Notes: generated from the letters alone by a model not told the origin. A stretch of DNA of 64,000 nucleotides from DATBAX01 sp963723765 (GCA_963723765.1 CAVRSD010000005.1:62001-126000); one strand, 5' to 3'; positions 47,399 to 55,888 are shown, counted from the first letter of the stretch. Numbers and translations: made by a program.

Positions 47399-47596
47399 TT
47401 GGCAGAAGTCAGACTGCAAGAGGGAGAGTCCCTCGAAAATGCACTTCGCCGCTTTAAGCGCAAGGTACAACAGGAAGACATCATCAAGGAAGTTAAACGA
47501 CATTCCTTTTACCTGAAGCCCGGCGAAAAAAAGCGCGTGAAAGAAGCTTTGGCGCGCAAACGGAGCCGTAAAAAGGCTCGCAAAGAGCAGGACTAG
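47399..47596 (+). CDS. rpsU: 30S ribosomal protein S21
   Basis: A 65-residue basic protein, AEVRLQEGESLENALRRFKR followed by KVQQEDIIKEVKRHSFYLKP and a Lys/Arg-rich tail, which is S21. The start is TTG 47399 (the usual MAEVRL), with GGGGGTG about 10 bases upstream; the frame is open further upstream but gives no S21-like residues. S21 helps mRNA binding at the 30S subunit near the anti-Shine-Dalgarno. Confidence 0.93.
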   Translation: MAEVRLQEGESLENALRRFKRKVQQEDIIKEVKRHSFYLKPGEKKRVKEALARKRSRKKARKEQD

Positions 47597-47602
47597 TTCT
47601 TT

Positions 47603-47641
47603 CAGGCCATCCCCTTCAAGGAGATGGCCTGTTCTGTTTTC
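47603..47641 (+). terminator. Terminator after rpsU
   Basis: A 9-bp stem CAGGCCATC/GATGGCCTG (47603-47611 with 47623-47631) is followed by TTCTGTTTTC, a few bases after the rpsU stop. The remaining gap 47642-47855 holds an unassigned G-rich leader and no gene that I can support. Confidence 0.75.
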
Positions 47642-47855
47642 GTAACAAACTTTAAATTTTATTCATTTCTCGCAGATTTTCATGCATAGCTAGTTGTCCA
47701 CACCTTGTTCCGGGGTGTGGCGGGCCGAACCCAGGGTTCATCGTTCAGTTGTCAAATTGAGGGGGGTGTACCAACCGTGCGCATTCGCGCGCCAGTGGAG
47801 GCTTGTGCCCTTTTCTCTGGTAAGCAGGTGCTGACGGGATCGAGTCGAAGGGAGC

Positions 47856-48176
47856 ATGACCTCAATGGATTTTCAGGACAGGGTGTTGAAGTGCATCGAT
47901 TGTGAAGCGGATTTCATTTTCACCGCCGGCGAGCAGCTGTTCTTTTACGATAAACAGTTCAAGAACGAACCCAAACGCTGCAAAGCCTGCAAAACCAGAA
48001 GGGTTTCCGTCCTGGGCGCGGCGCCCTCAGGGCAGAGCCAGCAATCCAAAGTCGAAACCCGGACTACGTGTTCGCAATGCGGCAAGAACACCACGGTTCC
48101 GTTTCGGCCTACGCAGGGACGTCCGGTATTTTGCCGGGAATGTTTCCAGGGAAAACGGCAGGCGGCGAGCGCCTGA
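47856..48176 (+). CDS. Double zinc-ribbon small protein
   Basis: A 106-residue protein with paired CxxC knuckles: KCIDCEADF and RCKACK form the first ribbon (about 13-49) and TCSQCGK with VFCRECF the second. The first half matches the 'probable zinc-ribbon' family (DFIFTAGEQLFFYDKQFKNE), common in many bacteria and of unknown function. AAGGGAG ends about four bases before ATG 47856; ATG 47865 (MDFQDRVLKC) is an alternative. It may bind RNA or act in the cold or stress response, but that is not shown here. Confidence 0.82.
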   Translation: MTSMDFQDRVLKCIDCEADFIFTAGEQLFFYDKQFKNEPKRCKACKTRRVSVLGAAPSGQSQQSKVETRTTCSQCGKNTTVPFRPTQGRPVFCRECFQGKRQAASA

Positions 48177-48345
48177 TCTTCCTGGTGACGTGGGCGTCAT
48201 GCGACGTAGCGCTGATAAATGAATCGACGGGCTTGCTTTCCTTCCTTCCCCGCCTTCCCGATTCAATCAGTGGAATTTTCTGCTGAAGGACTTATCTGCC
48301 TGCAGACAGGCTTTTTCTCGTCTTCATCTGCGCTAGTATTGTTGG

Positions 48346-49773
48346 GTGGCAAGTTTCTACGTACAAAACTTCGGGTGCCGAGCCACCCAGGCTGACGGCG
48401 CCGCCATCGAACGCCAGTTCGACGAGCGAGGATTTACCCGCGCAGATGCACCGGCGAGCGCTCAAATTGCAGTGCTGAATACCTGCACCGTCACTGCGTC
48501 GGCGGATCAAGATGCCCGCGCCGCGATTCGCCGCATTCATCGCGAAAACCCCGATTGCCAGATTGTTGTAACGGGATGTTATGCCCAGCGGGCCCCGGAA
48601 GAAATCGCAGCCATTCCCGGCGTAAGCCGGGTCATTGGAAACTCGCACAAACATGTACTCGCCGAAATTGTTGGTGGAAATTCGAGTCTTATCCCCATCA
48701 CGCGGCTGACGGCGAACGACGCGCGACCAACGACCAACGACGGTATCTACGTCTCCGACATTTTTGCGCACACAGAATTACTGGCGGCCCCAGTTTTTGA
48801 CGCCAGCCACGAACGAACGCGGCCCAACCTCAAAGTGCAGGACGGATGCGACAATCGCTGCTCGTTCTGTGTGATTCCCTCGGTACGCGGACAAAGCCGA
48901 TCGCTACCGTTGTCCCAGATATTGCACGAGGTTCGGTCGCTGGTGGCTTCCGGTTATCGGGAAGTTGTGATCTCCGGGATCAATCTTGGGCGTTGGGGAA
49001 GAGACCTGGCTGTCAGCCATCAGCTATCAGCTTTCAGCCAAGCCGGAATAGCCATTGAGTCCGGCGAACGACCAACGACGAACGGCCAACGACCACGATT
49101 CGAAGATCTCATCCGCGCCATCCTCACTGAGACCTCGCTCGAAAAGCTTCGCATCAGTTCCGTCGAGCCAATGGATTGGAGCGATGAATTGATCGATATA
49201 ATGACAGGGTCCACTCGTATCGCCAAGCACGCTCATGTTCCGATGCAGTCAGGCAGTGACCAGGTGTTGCGCCTTATGCACCGTAAATATCGCCCCTGGC
49301 ACTATCGGGAGAAGGTCGAGAAAATTCGCGCAGCCATGCCGACGGCGGCGATTGGCGCGGACGTCATGGCCGGATTCCCCGGCGAAACTGATGCTGATTT
49401 CGAAGAGACTCGCCGCATGATTGACGATCTGCCGCTCACTTATCTTCACGTCTTCACCTACTCCCCACGGCCAGGCACTCCGGCGGCGGCGATGGTGAAT
49501 CAAGTTCCGGTACATGTGGCGCGAGAGCGGCACCAGATTTTGCGCGAACTGGCATCTGAGAAAAAGCTGGCATTTATGCAGGCATTCGTTGATAAGCCCG
49601 TGCAGGCCATCACTCTGAACAGCACGTTCAGTAGTCTGTCCGGTGATTTCACCGAAGCACTGACCGACAATTTCCTGAAGATGCGCCTAGCAGGACGCCA
49701 CGAAGCCAATCACTGGGTAAAGGCCCGCCCGGAACACGTGATGGATGGGATGTTAGTCAGCCGAGTCTGTTGA
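48346..49773 (+). CDS. mtaB: tRNA t6A37 methylthiotransferase MtaB-like radical SAM enzyme
   Basis: Adds the 2-methylthio group to t6A37 of tRNA. The UPF0004 N-terminal domain has QNFGCRATQADG and NTCTVTASAD and VVTGCYAQRAP, giving the three cysteines of the auxiliary cluster. The radical SAM domain has CDNRCSFCVIPSVRGQSRS. GTG 48346 is the start. Compared with relatives, two segments look inserted: about residues 123-133 (TANDARPTTNDG) and about 222-249 (AVSHQLSAFSQAGIAI, then ERPTTNGQRPRF). Both are encoded by the same repeat words seen between genes (see the repeat entry). The frame is kept, so the enzyme may still work. Confidence 0.9.
   Translation: MASFYVQNFGCRATQADGAAIERQFDERGFTRADAPASAQIAVLNTCTVTASADQDARAAIRRIHRENPDCQIVVTGCYAQRAPEEIAAIPGVSRVIGNSHKHVLAEIVGGNSSLIPITRLTANDARPTTNDGIYVSDIFAHTELLAAPVFDASHERTRPNLKVQDGCDNRCSFCVIPSVRGQSRSLPLSQILHEVRSLVASGYREVVISGINLGRWGRDLAVSHQLSAFSQAGIAIESGERPTTNGQRPRFEDLIRAILTETSLEKLRISSVEPMDWSDELIDIMTGSTRIAKHAHVPMQSGSDQVLRLMHRKYRPWHYREKVEKIRAAMPTAAIGADVMAGFPGETDADFEETRRMIDDLPLTYLHVFTYSPRPGTPAAAMVNQVPVHVARERHQILRELASEKKLAFMQAFVDKPVQAITLNSTFSSLSGDFTEALTDNFLKMRLAGRHEANHWVKARPEHVMDGMLVSRVC
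49009..49095 (+). repeat. Intergenic-type repeat inserted in frame within mtaB
   Basis: CAGCCATCAGCTATCAGC and CGACCAACGACGAACGGCC words, like those in the gaps at 31131-31224 and 51712-51760, lie inside the mtaB coding frame. A shorter block of the second word occurs at 48718-48745. Confidence 0.6.
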
Positions 49774-49869
49774 TGCTTTTTCTGTGCGGTGCAAGGAAAA
49801 TGGCTTTGCAGCGGGACAGGTTACCATCGTGTGGCGGGGATTTCCGGAAATGAGGCTAGAATAGAAACC

Positions 49870-50079
49870 GTGAGACATTACACCAATACCCGCATCGAGA
49901 ACGGCAGCATCTTTCAGTGCATACATTGCGACCATCGCGTAAGCACCCTGCAGTTCAACCGAGAAAACGGCAATTGCCGCACCCAAGCAGCAACAGCCAT
50001 CAATCAGCATGCTGCAACCGTTCACCACAAACCAATGCTGATCAGCGCCGGCACACAGCAGCGCATGTGGCGCGGCTAG
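49870..50079 (+). CDS. Possible small CxxC...C...H protein
   Basis: A 69-residue frame from GTG 49870 (VRHYTNTRIENGSIFQCIHC) with CxxC, then a Cys 16 residues on and a His further on (NGNCRTQAATAINQHAA), which could hold one zinc ion. The composition (Asn, His, Gln, Thr) is unlike a random GC-rich frame. There is no Shine-Dalgarno; TAGAAT lies about seven bases before the GTG, so a leaderless mRNA is possible. I do not recognise the family. It fills the otherwise empty 325-bp gap between mtaB and the convergent hydrolase. Confidence 0.42.
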   Translation: MRHYTNTRIENGSIFQCIHCDHRVSTLQFNRENGNCRTQAATAINQHAATVHHKPMLISAGTQQRMWRG

Positions 50080-50098
50080 TTTTCGGCTGCGCGAAGCG

Positions 50099-50980
50099 CT
50101 ACTTCTGTTTCAAGAATCCCTGCGTTCCAAGCCACCCATAAAAAAGTTCCAACCATCCGGACACAGGCCCGTGATTGCTTTCGCGCAGGCCAAAACCATG
50201 ACCAATTCCAGCGAACACGTGCAGTTCGGCGGACACGCCGGCGTGTTTCATCGCGAGATATAGTTCCGGGAGACCCTCTGAAATACCGGGCCGGTCATCT
50301 GCTCCGCAAAGCAGAAAAGCAGGTGGAGTGTCTTTCGTGAGCTTTAAGTTTTGCGGAATTCCTGGATAAATCAGGCCCTGAAAATCCGGCCTAGAGCTCT
50401 CGCGATCGATCGGATCAGGCGCGCCTGAGTTCCCGCTGTCATAGCGTGTGCTCGCCAGTGCCGCCAGTTCTCCGCCAGCGGAAAAACCCATGACGCCGAT
50501 TCGCTTCGGGCTGACGCCCCATTCCGCGGCACGACTTCGCACCAGCCGAATCGCGCGTTGCACATCCGGCAACTCATTCCCTTCGATCGAATAGGTCGAG
50601 CCCGGCGCCTTGGCCAACCGATACTTCACCACGAATCCCGCGACCCCGTGATCGCTCAGCCACTGCCCTACCCGGTAGCCTTCGTGGTCCATCCATAGCT
50701 CGGCATGTCCGCCGCCCGGCACAATGACCACTGCGGCTCCCGTCGCCTTACCTTTGGCCGGAAAGTACACGGTAATAGACGGGTTGTTGACGCTGGAAAC
50801 TACGTGGTCGCCTTCCGGGGTGATGCGGACGGTTTCTTTTGCCGTTTTTCCCTCGGAGCCCGGCGCTCCATTTGGCCAAAGAAGAATCACCTGAGGTTCG
50901 GCGGCCACGGCCACTGCGGACAGCAGTAAAATGGACAACATAAGCCAAACTCTTGAGTGGACAAGCCTTGGACTGGACAT
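50099..50980 (-). CDS. Secreted alpha/beta hydrolase (acetyl-esterase/BD-FAE-like)
   Basis: A 293-residue exported esterase. The signal peptide is SRVWLMLSILLLSAVAVAAE. The oxyanion motif VVIVPGGGHAELW precedes the nucleophile elbow GFSAGGELA, and the C-terminal histidine is in GIGHGFGL. This pattern fits the polysaccharide-acetylesterase group. ATG 50980 has AGGAGG nine bases upstream, which sets the start; upstream extension would overlap infC. It is divergent from infC. Confidence 0.87.
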   Translation of the reverse strand: MSSPRLVHSRVWLMLSILLLSAVAVAAEPQVILLWPNGAPGSEGKTAKETVRITPEGDHVVSSVNNPSITVYFPAKGKATGAAVVIVPGGGHAELWMDHEGYRVGQWLSDHGVAGFVVKYRLAKAPGSTYSIEGNELPDVQRAIRLVRSRAAEWGVSPKRIGVMGFSAGGELAALASTRYDSGNSGAPDPIDRESSRPDFQGLIYPGIPQNLKLTKDTPPAFLLCGADDRPGISEGLPELYLAMKHAGVSAELHVFAGIGHGFGLRESNHGPVSGWLELFYGWLGTQGFLKQK

Positions 50981-51027
50981 ACTGAGTGGCCTCCTGTGGG
51001 CAGAATGGTGGGCTCCTGCGGTACCCA

Positions 51028-51036
51028 TGCTATAAT
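51028..51036 (+). promoter_or_regulatory. Extended -10 promoter of infC
   Basis: TGcTATAAT is an extended -10 element with a perfect hexamer (51031-51036). Transcription would start near 51043 and give a leader of about 35 bases before the infC start. Confidence 0.55.
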
Positions 51037-51077
51037 TTTCATCTTGAGTTGGCCCGTGTTCGCTGACGGAGGATTGT

Positions 51078-51683
51078 ATCGATAAACGTTTTATCCGCAC
51101 AAATGACCGCATCCGGGCGCGAGAAATTCGCGTCATCGGGGACGAAGGTGAGCAGATTGGTATTTTAACTCCCTTCGACGCGCTCAAACTGGCACGTGAG
51201 AAGAACCTGGACTTGGTGGAGATTTCGCCGACTGCAGTTCCTCCTGTTTGCCGCATCATGGATTATGGCAAGTTCCTTTACCAGCAGGAAAAGAAGGAAC
51301 GCGAAGCCAAGAAGCACCAAACCAAGATCGTGGTGAAGGAAGTAAAGTTCCGCATCAATGTGGACGACCACGATTACGAGACCAAGAAGAACCACGTTCT
51401 GCGCTTTCTCGACGACGGCGACAAGGTCAAGGCAACGATTTTTTTCCGTGGCCGCGAAATGACGCGAACCGGGTTGGGACGGCAGATTCTGGAGCGTTTG
51501 ATTAAAGACGTGGAACAGAATGCCATCGTGGAATTCCGGCCGCGGCAGGAAGGCAACACGCTGCATGCGATCCTGGCGCCGAAGAAAGACGCCAGTGGAC
51601 ACGCACCAAAGAAAGACGCGGCGCCAAAGCAGCAAGCTGCGTCCGCGACACCGCCGGTTCAGAGCAGCGCGAACCAGGCATAG
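51078..51683 (+). CDS. infC: Translation initiation factor IF-3 with an AUC start codon
   Basis: IF-3 checks the start codon and the initiator tRNA on the 30S subunit. The protein reads IDKRFIRTNDRIRAREIRVI, then EISPTAVPPVCRIMDYGKFL, KEVKFRINVDDHDYETKK and FFRGREMTRTGLG, and ends with an Ala/Lys-rich tail. There is no in-frame ATG, GTG or TTG before the conserved N-terminus. The only in-frame candidates are CTG 51063, which overlaps the Shine-Dalgarno, and ATC 51078, which has GGAGG (51068-51072) five bases upstream. IF-3 genes often start at AUU/AUC-type codons so that the factor represses its own synthesis. It heads the infC-rpmI-rplT-pheST cluster. Confidence 0.93.
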   Translation: MDKRFIRTNDRIRAREIRVIGDEGEQIGILTPFDALKLAREKNLDLVEISPTAVPPVCRIMDYGKFLYQQEKKEREAKKHQTKIVVKEVKFRINVDDHDYETKKNHVLRFLDDGDKVKATIFFRGREMTRTGLGRQILERLIKDVEQNAIVEFRPRQEGNTLHAILAPKKDASGHAPKKDAAPKQQAASATPPVQSSANQA

Positions 51684-51763
51684 TGGGGCCGCAAGATCCC
51701 ATTTACAAAACTTAGAAAGCTAAAAGCTGGCGGCTGAGAGCTGACAGCGGACCCAGAGGATTT

Positions 51764-51958
51764 ATGCCGAAACTGAAAACACACAAAGGCGCGGCGAAGC
51801 GCTTCAAGAAAACAGGAACAGGAAAAGTAAAGCGCCACCATTCGCATTTGCGCCACATGCTCACTTCGAAGAGCAAAAAGCGCAAGGGCAAGCTGAAACA
51901 GGCGATCCTGGTGAGCCCGGCGGACACGCCGAAAATCAAACGGATGATTCCGTATTAA
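51764..51958 (+). CDS. rpmI: 50S ribosomal protein L35
   Basis: A 64-residue basic protein, MPKLKTHKGAAKRFKKTGTG followed by KVKRHHSHLRHMLTSKSKKR and a PADTPKIKRMIPY end, which is L35. It lies 80 bp after infC; the gap carries a simple repeat (AGCTAAAAGCTGG and GAGAGCTGACAGC). AGAGGA precedes the ATG. Confidence 0.96.
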   Translation: MPKLKTHKGAAKRFKKTGTGKVKRHHSHLRHMLTSKSKKRKGKLKQAILVSPADTPKIKRMIPY

Positions 51959-52078
51959 ATTTTTCTTCGTAGTATACGAAGGACCGCGCGGGCTTGATTG
52001 CCTGTGCCGGCGAGTGAAGAGGCTTAGAAACATCCTGCCTCCAGCCGTCGTTAAAACGAAAGCCAAAAGGAGAACACC

Positions 52079-52442
52079 ATGCCTCGTGTAAAACGCGGGA
52101 CTAAACGTCGCGCGAAACGCAAAAAGATATTAGACCGCGCCAGCGGTTATTTCCTCACAAAATCAAAACTGCACCGTGCGGCCAAAGAAGCCGTCGACCG
52201 CGCCCTCAAGTTTGCCTACTCGGGACGCAAACAGAAGAAGCGTCAATATCGTTCGCTGTGGATCGTGCGTATCGGCGCCGCTGCCAAGCTGAGTGGTCTC
52301 AGCTACAGCCAGTTTGTCCATGGATTGAAGCTGGCGAATGTCGAATTGGATCGCAAGATCCTTGCCGATTTGGCCGTCCATGATGCGGCTGCGTTTGCCA
52401 GTCTTAGCGGAACAGGCGAAGAGTGCGATTGCGGCAGCGTAG
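52079..52442 (+). CDS. rplT: 50S ribosomal protein L20 with a frameshift at the C-terminus
   Basis: MPRVKRGTKRRAKRKKILDR through KRQYRSLWIVRIGAA to DRKILADLAVHD is L20. After AAFASL the first frame reads SGTGEECDCG and runs on to 52471. The +1 frame gives AEQAKSAIAAA and stops at 52440-52442, the normal L20 ending. Dropping A52406 restores a 120-residue protein. Even unrestored, only the last dozen residues change, so a shifted protein might still work. AAAGGAG lies about six bases before the ATG. Confidence 0.94.
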
Positions 52443-52529
52443 AGAAGCAGGCTCTGAGCTTTAGGCTTTAGGCTCTGAGTTATGAACCGTTAAGCTGAAT
52501 GCAGTCTTTGCAAATCTATTAAAGACTTG

Positions 52530-52590
52530 TCATCCTGAGCGGGGTGAGTGCTTCGCTTTGCGAAGCACTCACGAAGTAGCTGGACCCCTA
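52530..52590. repeat. GTCATCCTGAGCG-type element with a perfect 13-bp hairpin before pheS
   Basis: CTTGTCATCCTGAGCGGG is followed by GTGAGTGCTTCGC-ttt-GCGAAGCACTCAC (52544-52572), then AGCTGGACCCCT. A longer relative lies at 55889-56045. Placed 30 bp before the pheS start, the hairpin could affect read-through from rplT. Confidence 0.7.
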
Positions 52591-52600
52591 GCACCATCAC

Positions 52601-53725
52601 ATGCCCTACACCGTCCCCAAGCTCAAGGATTTCTCGGCGAAGGCGCTGGATAAAGCGTCCGAGAAGCTGCTGGCTGCTCTGGCTGCCGAATCCAAAACCG
52701 TAAAAAATGCCGACGATCTGAAATCGTTCCGCGATCGTTGGATGGCGCGCAAGGATGGGGTGCTGACCCAGATCAACGACCTGTGGCTGAAAGCCGCTCC
52801 CAAAGAAGCAAAGCGCGAAGTTGGACAGCGAGTCAATGAACTTAAATCCAAGGTGACGCGGTCTGTCGAAGAATGTCAGCCCGGCGCTGCAACGGGGTCA
52901 TCCCAAAAAACAGCAATTACAGCTTCGATTGAAACGCTCGACATCACTCTCCCCGGCATTCGCCGTCCTCTCGGTGCCGAACATCCCGTTATCAAGACGA
53001 TGAATGAAATCGTGTCGGTATTCCGTAATCTCGGTTACTCCGTGGAAGAAGGCCCGGAGATCGAAACCGACTATTACAATTTTGAAGCCCTGAACTTTCC
53101 TCCCAATCATCCGGCGCGCGATACGCAGGACACATTATTCATCGCTGGCCAGGAATCAAAGCTGCAGCGGGATCGGCTCTTGCTGCGGACGCACACTTCG
53201 CCAGTGCAGATTCACACCATGCAGAAGCAAAAGCCGCCGGTGCGGGTGGTGTGTCCGGGCAAAGTGCATCGCAACGATGCTCCCGACGCCACGCACTCGC
53301 CCATCTTTCATCAAGTCGAAGGGCTGGCCGTCGATACCAACATCACATTCTGCGACTTGAAGGGCACGCTCGATCACGCCATGAAGGCCCTGTTCGGATC
53401 GAGTGTGAAGACGCGGTTTTATCCCTCGTTCTTCCCTTTCACCGAGCCCAGCGCGGATGTGCAGATCAGTTGCATTTTCTGCGGCGGCAAGGGATACCGC
53501 GATGGCGGCCCGTGTCGCAACTGCAAAGCCAGCGGATGGATTGAGCTGCTGGGCTGTGGCATGGTCGATCCCAATGTTTATGGGTTTGTGGATTATGATC
53601 CGAAGAAAGTCAGCGGATTCGCCTTCGGCATGGGCGTGGAGCGGATCGCGATTCTGAAGTACGGCGTGGATGACATCCAGTTATTTTTCAATGGGGATGT
53701 CAGGTTCTTGGAACAGTTTGAATGA
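52601..53725 (+). CDS. pheS: Phenylalanyl-tRNA synthetase alpha subunit
   Basis: A 374-residue catalytic subunit. A helical N-terminal tRNA-binding arm precedes LPGIRRPLGAEHPVIKTMNE, LRTHTSPVQIHTM (motif 2 region), FHQVEGLAVD, FFPFTEPSADVQIS and GMGVERIAILKYGVDD (motif 3). A four-Cys insertion (CIFCGGKGY and CRNCKASGWIELLG) probably binds zinc, as in many bacterial PheS. It starts at ATG 52601 downstream of a repeat hairpin; no clear Shine-Dalgarno is visible. Its partner pheT follows. Confidence 0.96.
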   Translation: MPYTVPKLKDFSAKALDKASEKLLAALAAESKTVKNADDLKSFRDRWMARKDGVLTQINDLWLKAAPKEAKREVGQRVNELKSKVTRSVEECQPGAATGSSQKTAITASIETLDITLPGIRRPLGAEHPVIKTMNEIVSVFRNLGYSVEEGPEIETDYYNFEALNFPPNHPARDTQDTLFIAGQESKLQRDRLLLRTHTSPVQIHTMQKQKPPVRVVCPGKVHRNDAPDATHSPIFHQVEGLAVDTNITFCDLKGTLDHAMKALFGSSVKTRFYPSFFPFTEPSADVQISCIFCGGKGYRDGGPCRNCKASGWIELLGCGMVDPNVYGFVDYDPKKVSGFAFGMGVERIAILKYGVDDIQLFFNGDVRFLEQFE

Positions 53726-53730
53726 AGGCT

Positions 53731-53787
53731 GCTAGCTACTAGCCTCTAGCTCCTAGCCAACTCGATTTAGCTAGAAGCTAGAAGCTG
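53731..53787. repeat. Palindromic CTAGAAGCTAG repeat between pheS and pheT
   Basis: GCTAGCTACTAGCCTCTAGC and TCCTAGCC on the left pair with TTTAGCTAGAAGCTAGAAGC on the right. It is the same family as 38484-38573 and fills nearly the whole pheS-pheT gap. Confidence 0.65.
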
Positions 53788-53792
53788 AATTT

Positions 53793-55862
53793 ATGAAACT
53801 TTCTCCTCAATGGTTGCGCGACTTCGTTGACTTGCAGGTGAACTATCACCAGCTTGCGGACGAACTCACGCTCGCCGGAATCGCCGTGGAATCGGTCAGC
53901 GGCGAAGGGGACAGCACTGTTTTCGAGATGGAGATCACGACCAATCGTCCCGATGCCATGAATCATTATGGCGTCGCCCGCGAGTGCTCCGCTCTGTACG
54001 ATCTGCCGTTGAAACCGATTGAGCCGAAGCTGCCTGCATCTCAAGGCAAGGCCAATTTCGCTATTGAAATGAAAGATGCCGAGGGCTGTGCGCGATACAC
54101 CGCGCGCGTCTTACGCGGAGTCACTATCAAAGCTTCTACCGACGCGATTGCCAAGAGATTGCAGAGCGTCGATCAGCGGCCGATCAACAATGCTGCGGAC
54201 GCTTCGAATTACACGCTATGGGAGATGGGGCATCCCACGCATGCGTTTGATCTGGATTTGCTCGAAGGCGGCAAGATCATTGTGCGCCGAGCGGTGGCAG
54301 GTGAAACTTTAAAAACACTCGACGGCGTGGATCGTAAACTCTCACCGGAAGACTTGATCATTGCAGATGCCAGAAAGCCGGTGGCGCTGGCGGGCGTGAT
54401 GGGCGGCTTCGACACCATGATTACGCCGAAGACGAAAAATATCCTGATCGAGTCGGCATGGTTTGATCCAGCGGCAGTGCGCAAGAGTTCGAAGCGGCAC
54501 GGGCTGCACACCGATGCCTCGCATCGCTTTGAGCGTGGCGCCGATTATGGCGCGACCTCGCTGGCATGTGCCCGAGTGGCGCAGCTGATCCTTGCATCGG
54601 CGGGAGGCCAATTGCTGGGAGATGAGATCGACATGGTCGCGCGCGCCATCGATCAGGCGCCCGTCGAGCTGCGCGTTTCTCAGGTGCATCGCATCCTTGG
54701 CGAAAAATTGCCCAGCGATGAAATTCTGAGGATCCTCAGAAAATTGGGTTTCGATCTGATCCCTGAACCGGGCGACGAAGACGAGTTCACAGCGCAGATT
54801 CCAAGCTGGCGTTTAGACGTGGAACGCGAGATTGACTTGATCGAAGAGATCGCACGCCTGCATGGCTACGACAAATTTGCCAATACGCTGCCGACTTCCG
54901 CAAGTTCGGTGATTGAGCTGCCCGATGCCGCGAAAGATCAGAAATTGCGATCGTCGCTGCTGGGGCTGGGTTATAACGAAGCTATTTCGCTGACGTTCAT
55001 TTCTCATGAAGAAGCGGAACAGTTTTCGACTTTGCCAGTGCTGGAGCTGGCGAATCCGTTGAGCGAAGAGGCTTCGGTCATGCGGACTTCGATGGTGCCG
55101 GGCATGTTGCACATGCTAGCCTACAATTTGAACCGCGGAAGCGATCATGTCCGTTTGTTCGAAGCAGGAAATGTTTTCGAAGCTTCGGGCGACAAGGCGA
55201 TCCAGCACAAGCGGATTTGCCTGGGCGCAACCGCAGCGAGCCTGAAACACGATTTGCCTCAGGGCGGGAAACTCGACATGAGCAAGGGCGAGAGTGCGAT
55301 TGCTTTGGAAGCCTTCCGCAGTTTCAAAGGGGATGTGGAAACCCTGCTGGCAGCTTTTCAGCATAAATCTCTGGAATACACAGACGATGCCGCTGAGTAT
55401 TTCCATCCCGGACGATCGGCGCGAGCGGTGATGGATGGCGCCACAGTTGCGCAGTTTGGGCAGATTCATCCCGAGATTGCCGCTGCCCGCAAGTTGCGGC
55501 AGGATGTGTTTGTGGCCGAGTTATCTCTGGATGCGCTCTATCCATATGGTCTGCGCGCGGTGCGGTATGAAGCGTTGCCGCGATATCCAGCAGTGGAGCG
55601 CGACTTTTCTTTTGTGTTCGCCGATTCGGCAAGGTTCGAAAAAATTCATGCAGCAGTAAATGCGATCGGACTGAAAGAACTCAGCAATTTTGTTCCTGCA
55701 GAAATCTTCCGTGGCGGATCCATTCCGGCGGGCAAGTATTCCCTGCTGCTGCGGGCGACGTTCCAATCCAACGAGCGGACCCTGCGCGACGATGAAGTGG
55801 CCCAGTGGTCGGCGCAGATCATCAAGGCGCTTGAAGGGTTGGGCGGGGTTCAAAGGGCGTAA
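53793..55862 (+). CDS. pheT: Phenylalanyl-tRNA synthetase beta subunit, short form
   Basis: A 689-residue beta subunit. It opens MKLSPQWLRDFVDLQVNYHQ and goes straight to LTLAGIAVESVSGEGDSTVF and EITTNRPDAMNHYGVAREC, so the approximately 110-residue EMAP-like OB domain seen in E. coli PheT is absent. B3/B4 editing (VDQRPINNAADASNY), B5 (RVSQVHRILGEKLPSDEILR) and the C-terminal anticodon-binding domain (ERDFSFVFADSARFEKIHA) are present. It is the last gene of the infC-pheT cluster. Confidence 0.95.
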   Translation: MKLSPQWLRDFVDLQVNYHQLADELTLAGIAVESVSGEGDSTVFEMEITTNRPDAMNHYGVARECSALYDLPLKPIEPKLPASQGKANFAIEMKDAEGCARYTARVLRGVTIKASTDAIAKRLQSVDQRPINNAADASNYTLWEMGHPTHAFDLDLLEGGKIIVRRAVAGETLKTLDGVDRKLSPEDLIIADARKPVALAGVMGGFDTMITPKTKNILIESAWFDPAAVRKSSKRHGLHTDASHRFERGADYGATSLACARVAQLILASAGGQLLGDEIDMVARAIDQAPVELRVSQVHRILGEKLPSDEILRILRKLGFDLIPEPGDEDEFTAQIPSWRLDVEREIDLIEEIARLHGYDKFANTLPTSASSVIELPDAAKDQKLRSSLLGLGYNEAISLTFISHEEAEQFSTLPVLELANPLSEEASVMRTSMVPGMLHMLAYNLNRGSDHVRLFEAGNVFEASGDKAIQHKRICLGATAASLKHDLPQGGKLDMSKGESAIALEAFRSFKGDVETLLAAFQHKSLEYTDDAAEYFHPGRSARAVMDGATVAQFGQIHPEIAAARKLRQDVFVAELSLDALYPYGLRAVRYEALPRYPAVERDFSFVFADSARFEKIHAAVNAIGLKELSNFVPAEIFRGGSIPAGKYSLLLRATFQSNERTLRDDEVAQWSAQIIKALEGLGGVQRA

Positions 55863-55888
55863 TCCCTTTACCCCCTCACAAAATAAAT

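Noticed and set aside
47384..47460. tRNA-like 5' half (GGGGGTGTAGTTCAGTTGGC) at the rpsU start
   Set aside because: No anticodon arm, no GGTTCGAATCC T-arm and no CACCCCC 3' acceptor strand follow; it is chance similarity over the S21 ribosome-binding site and start.
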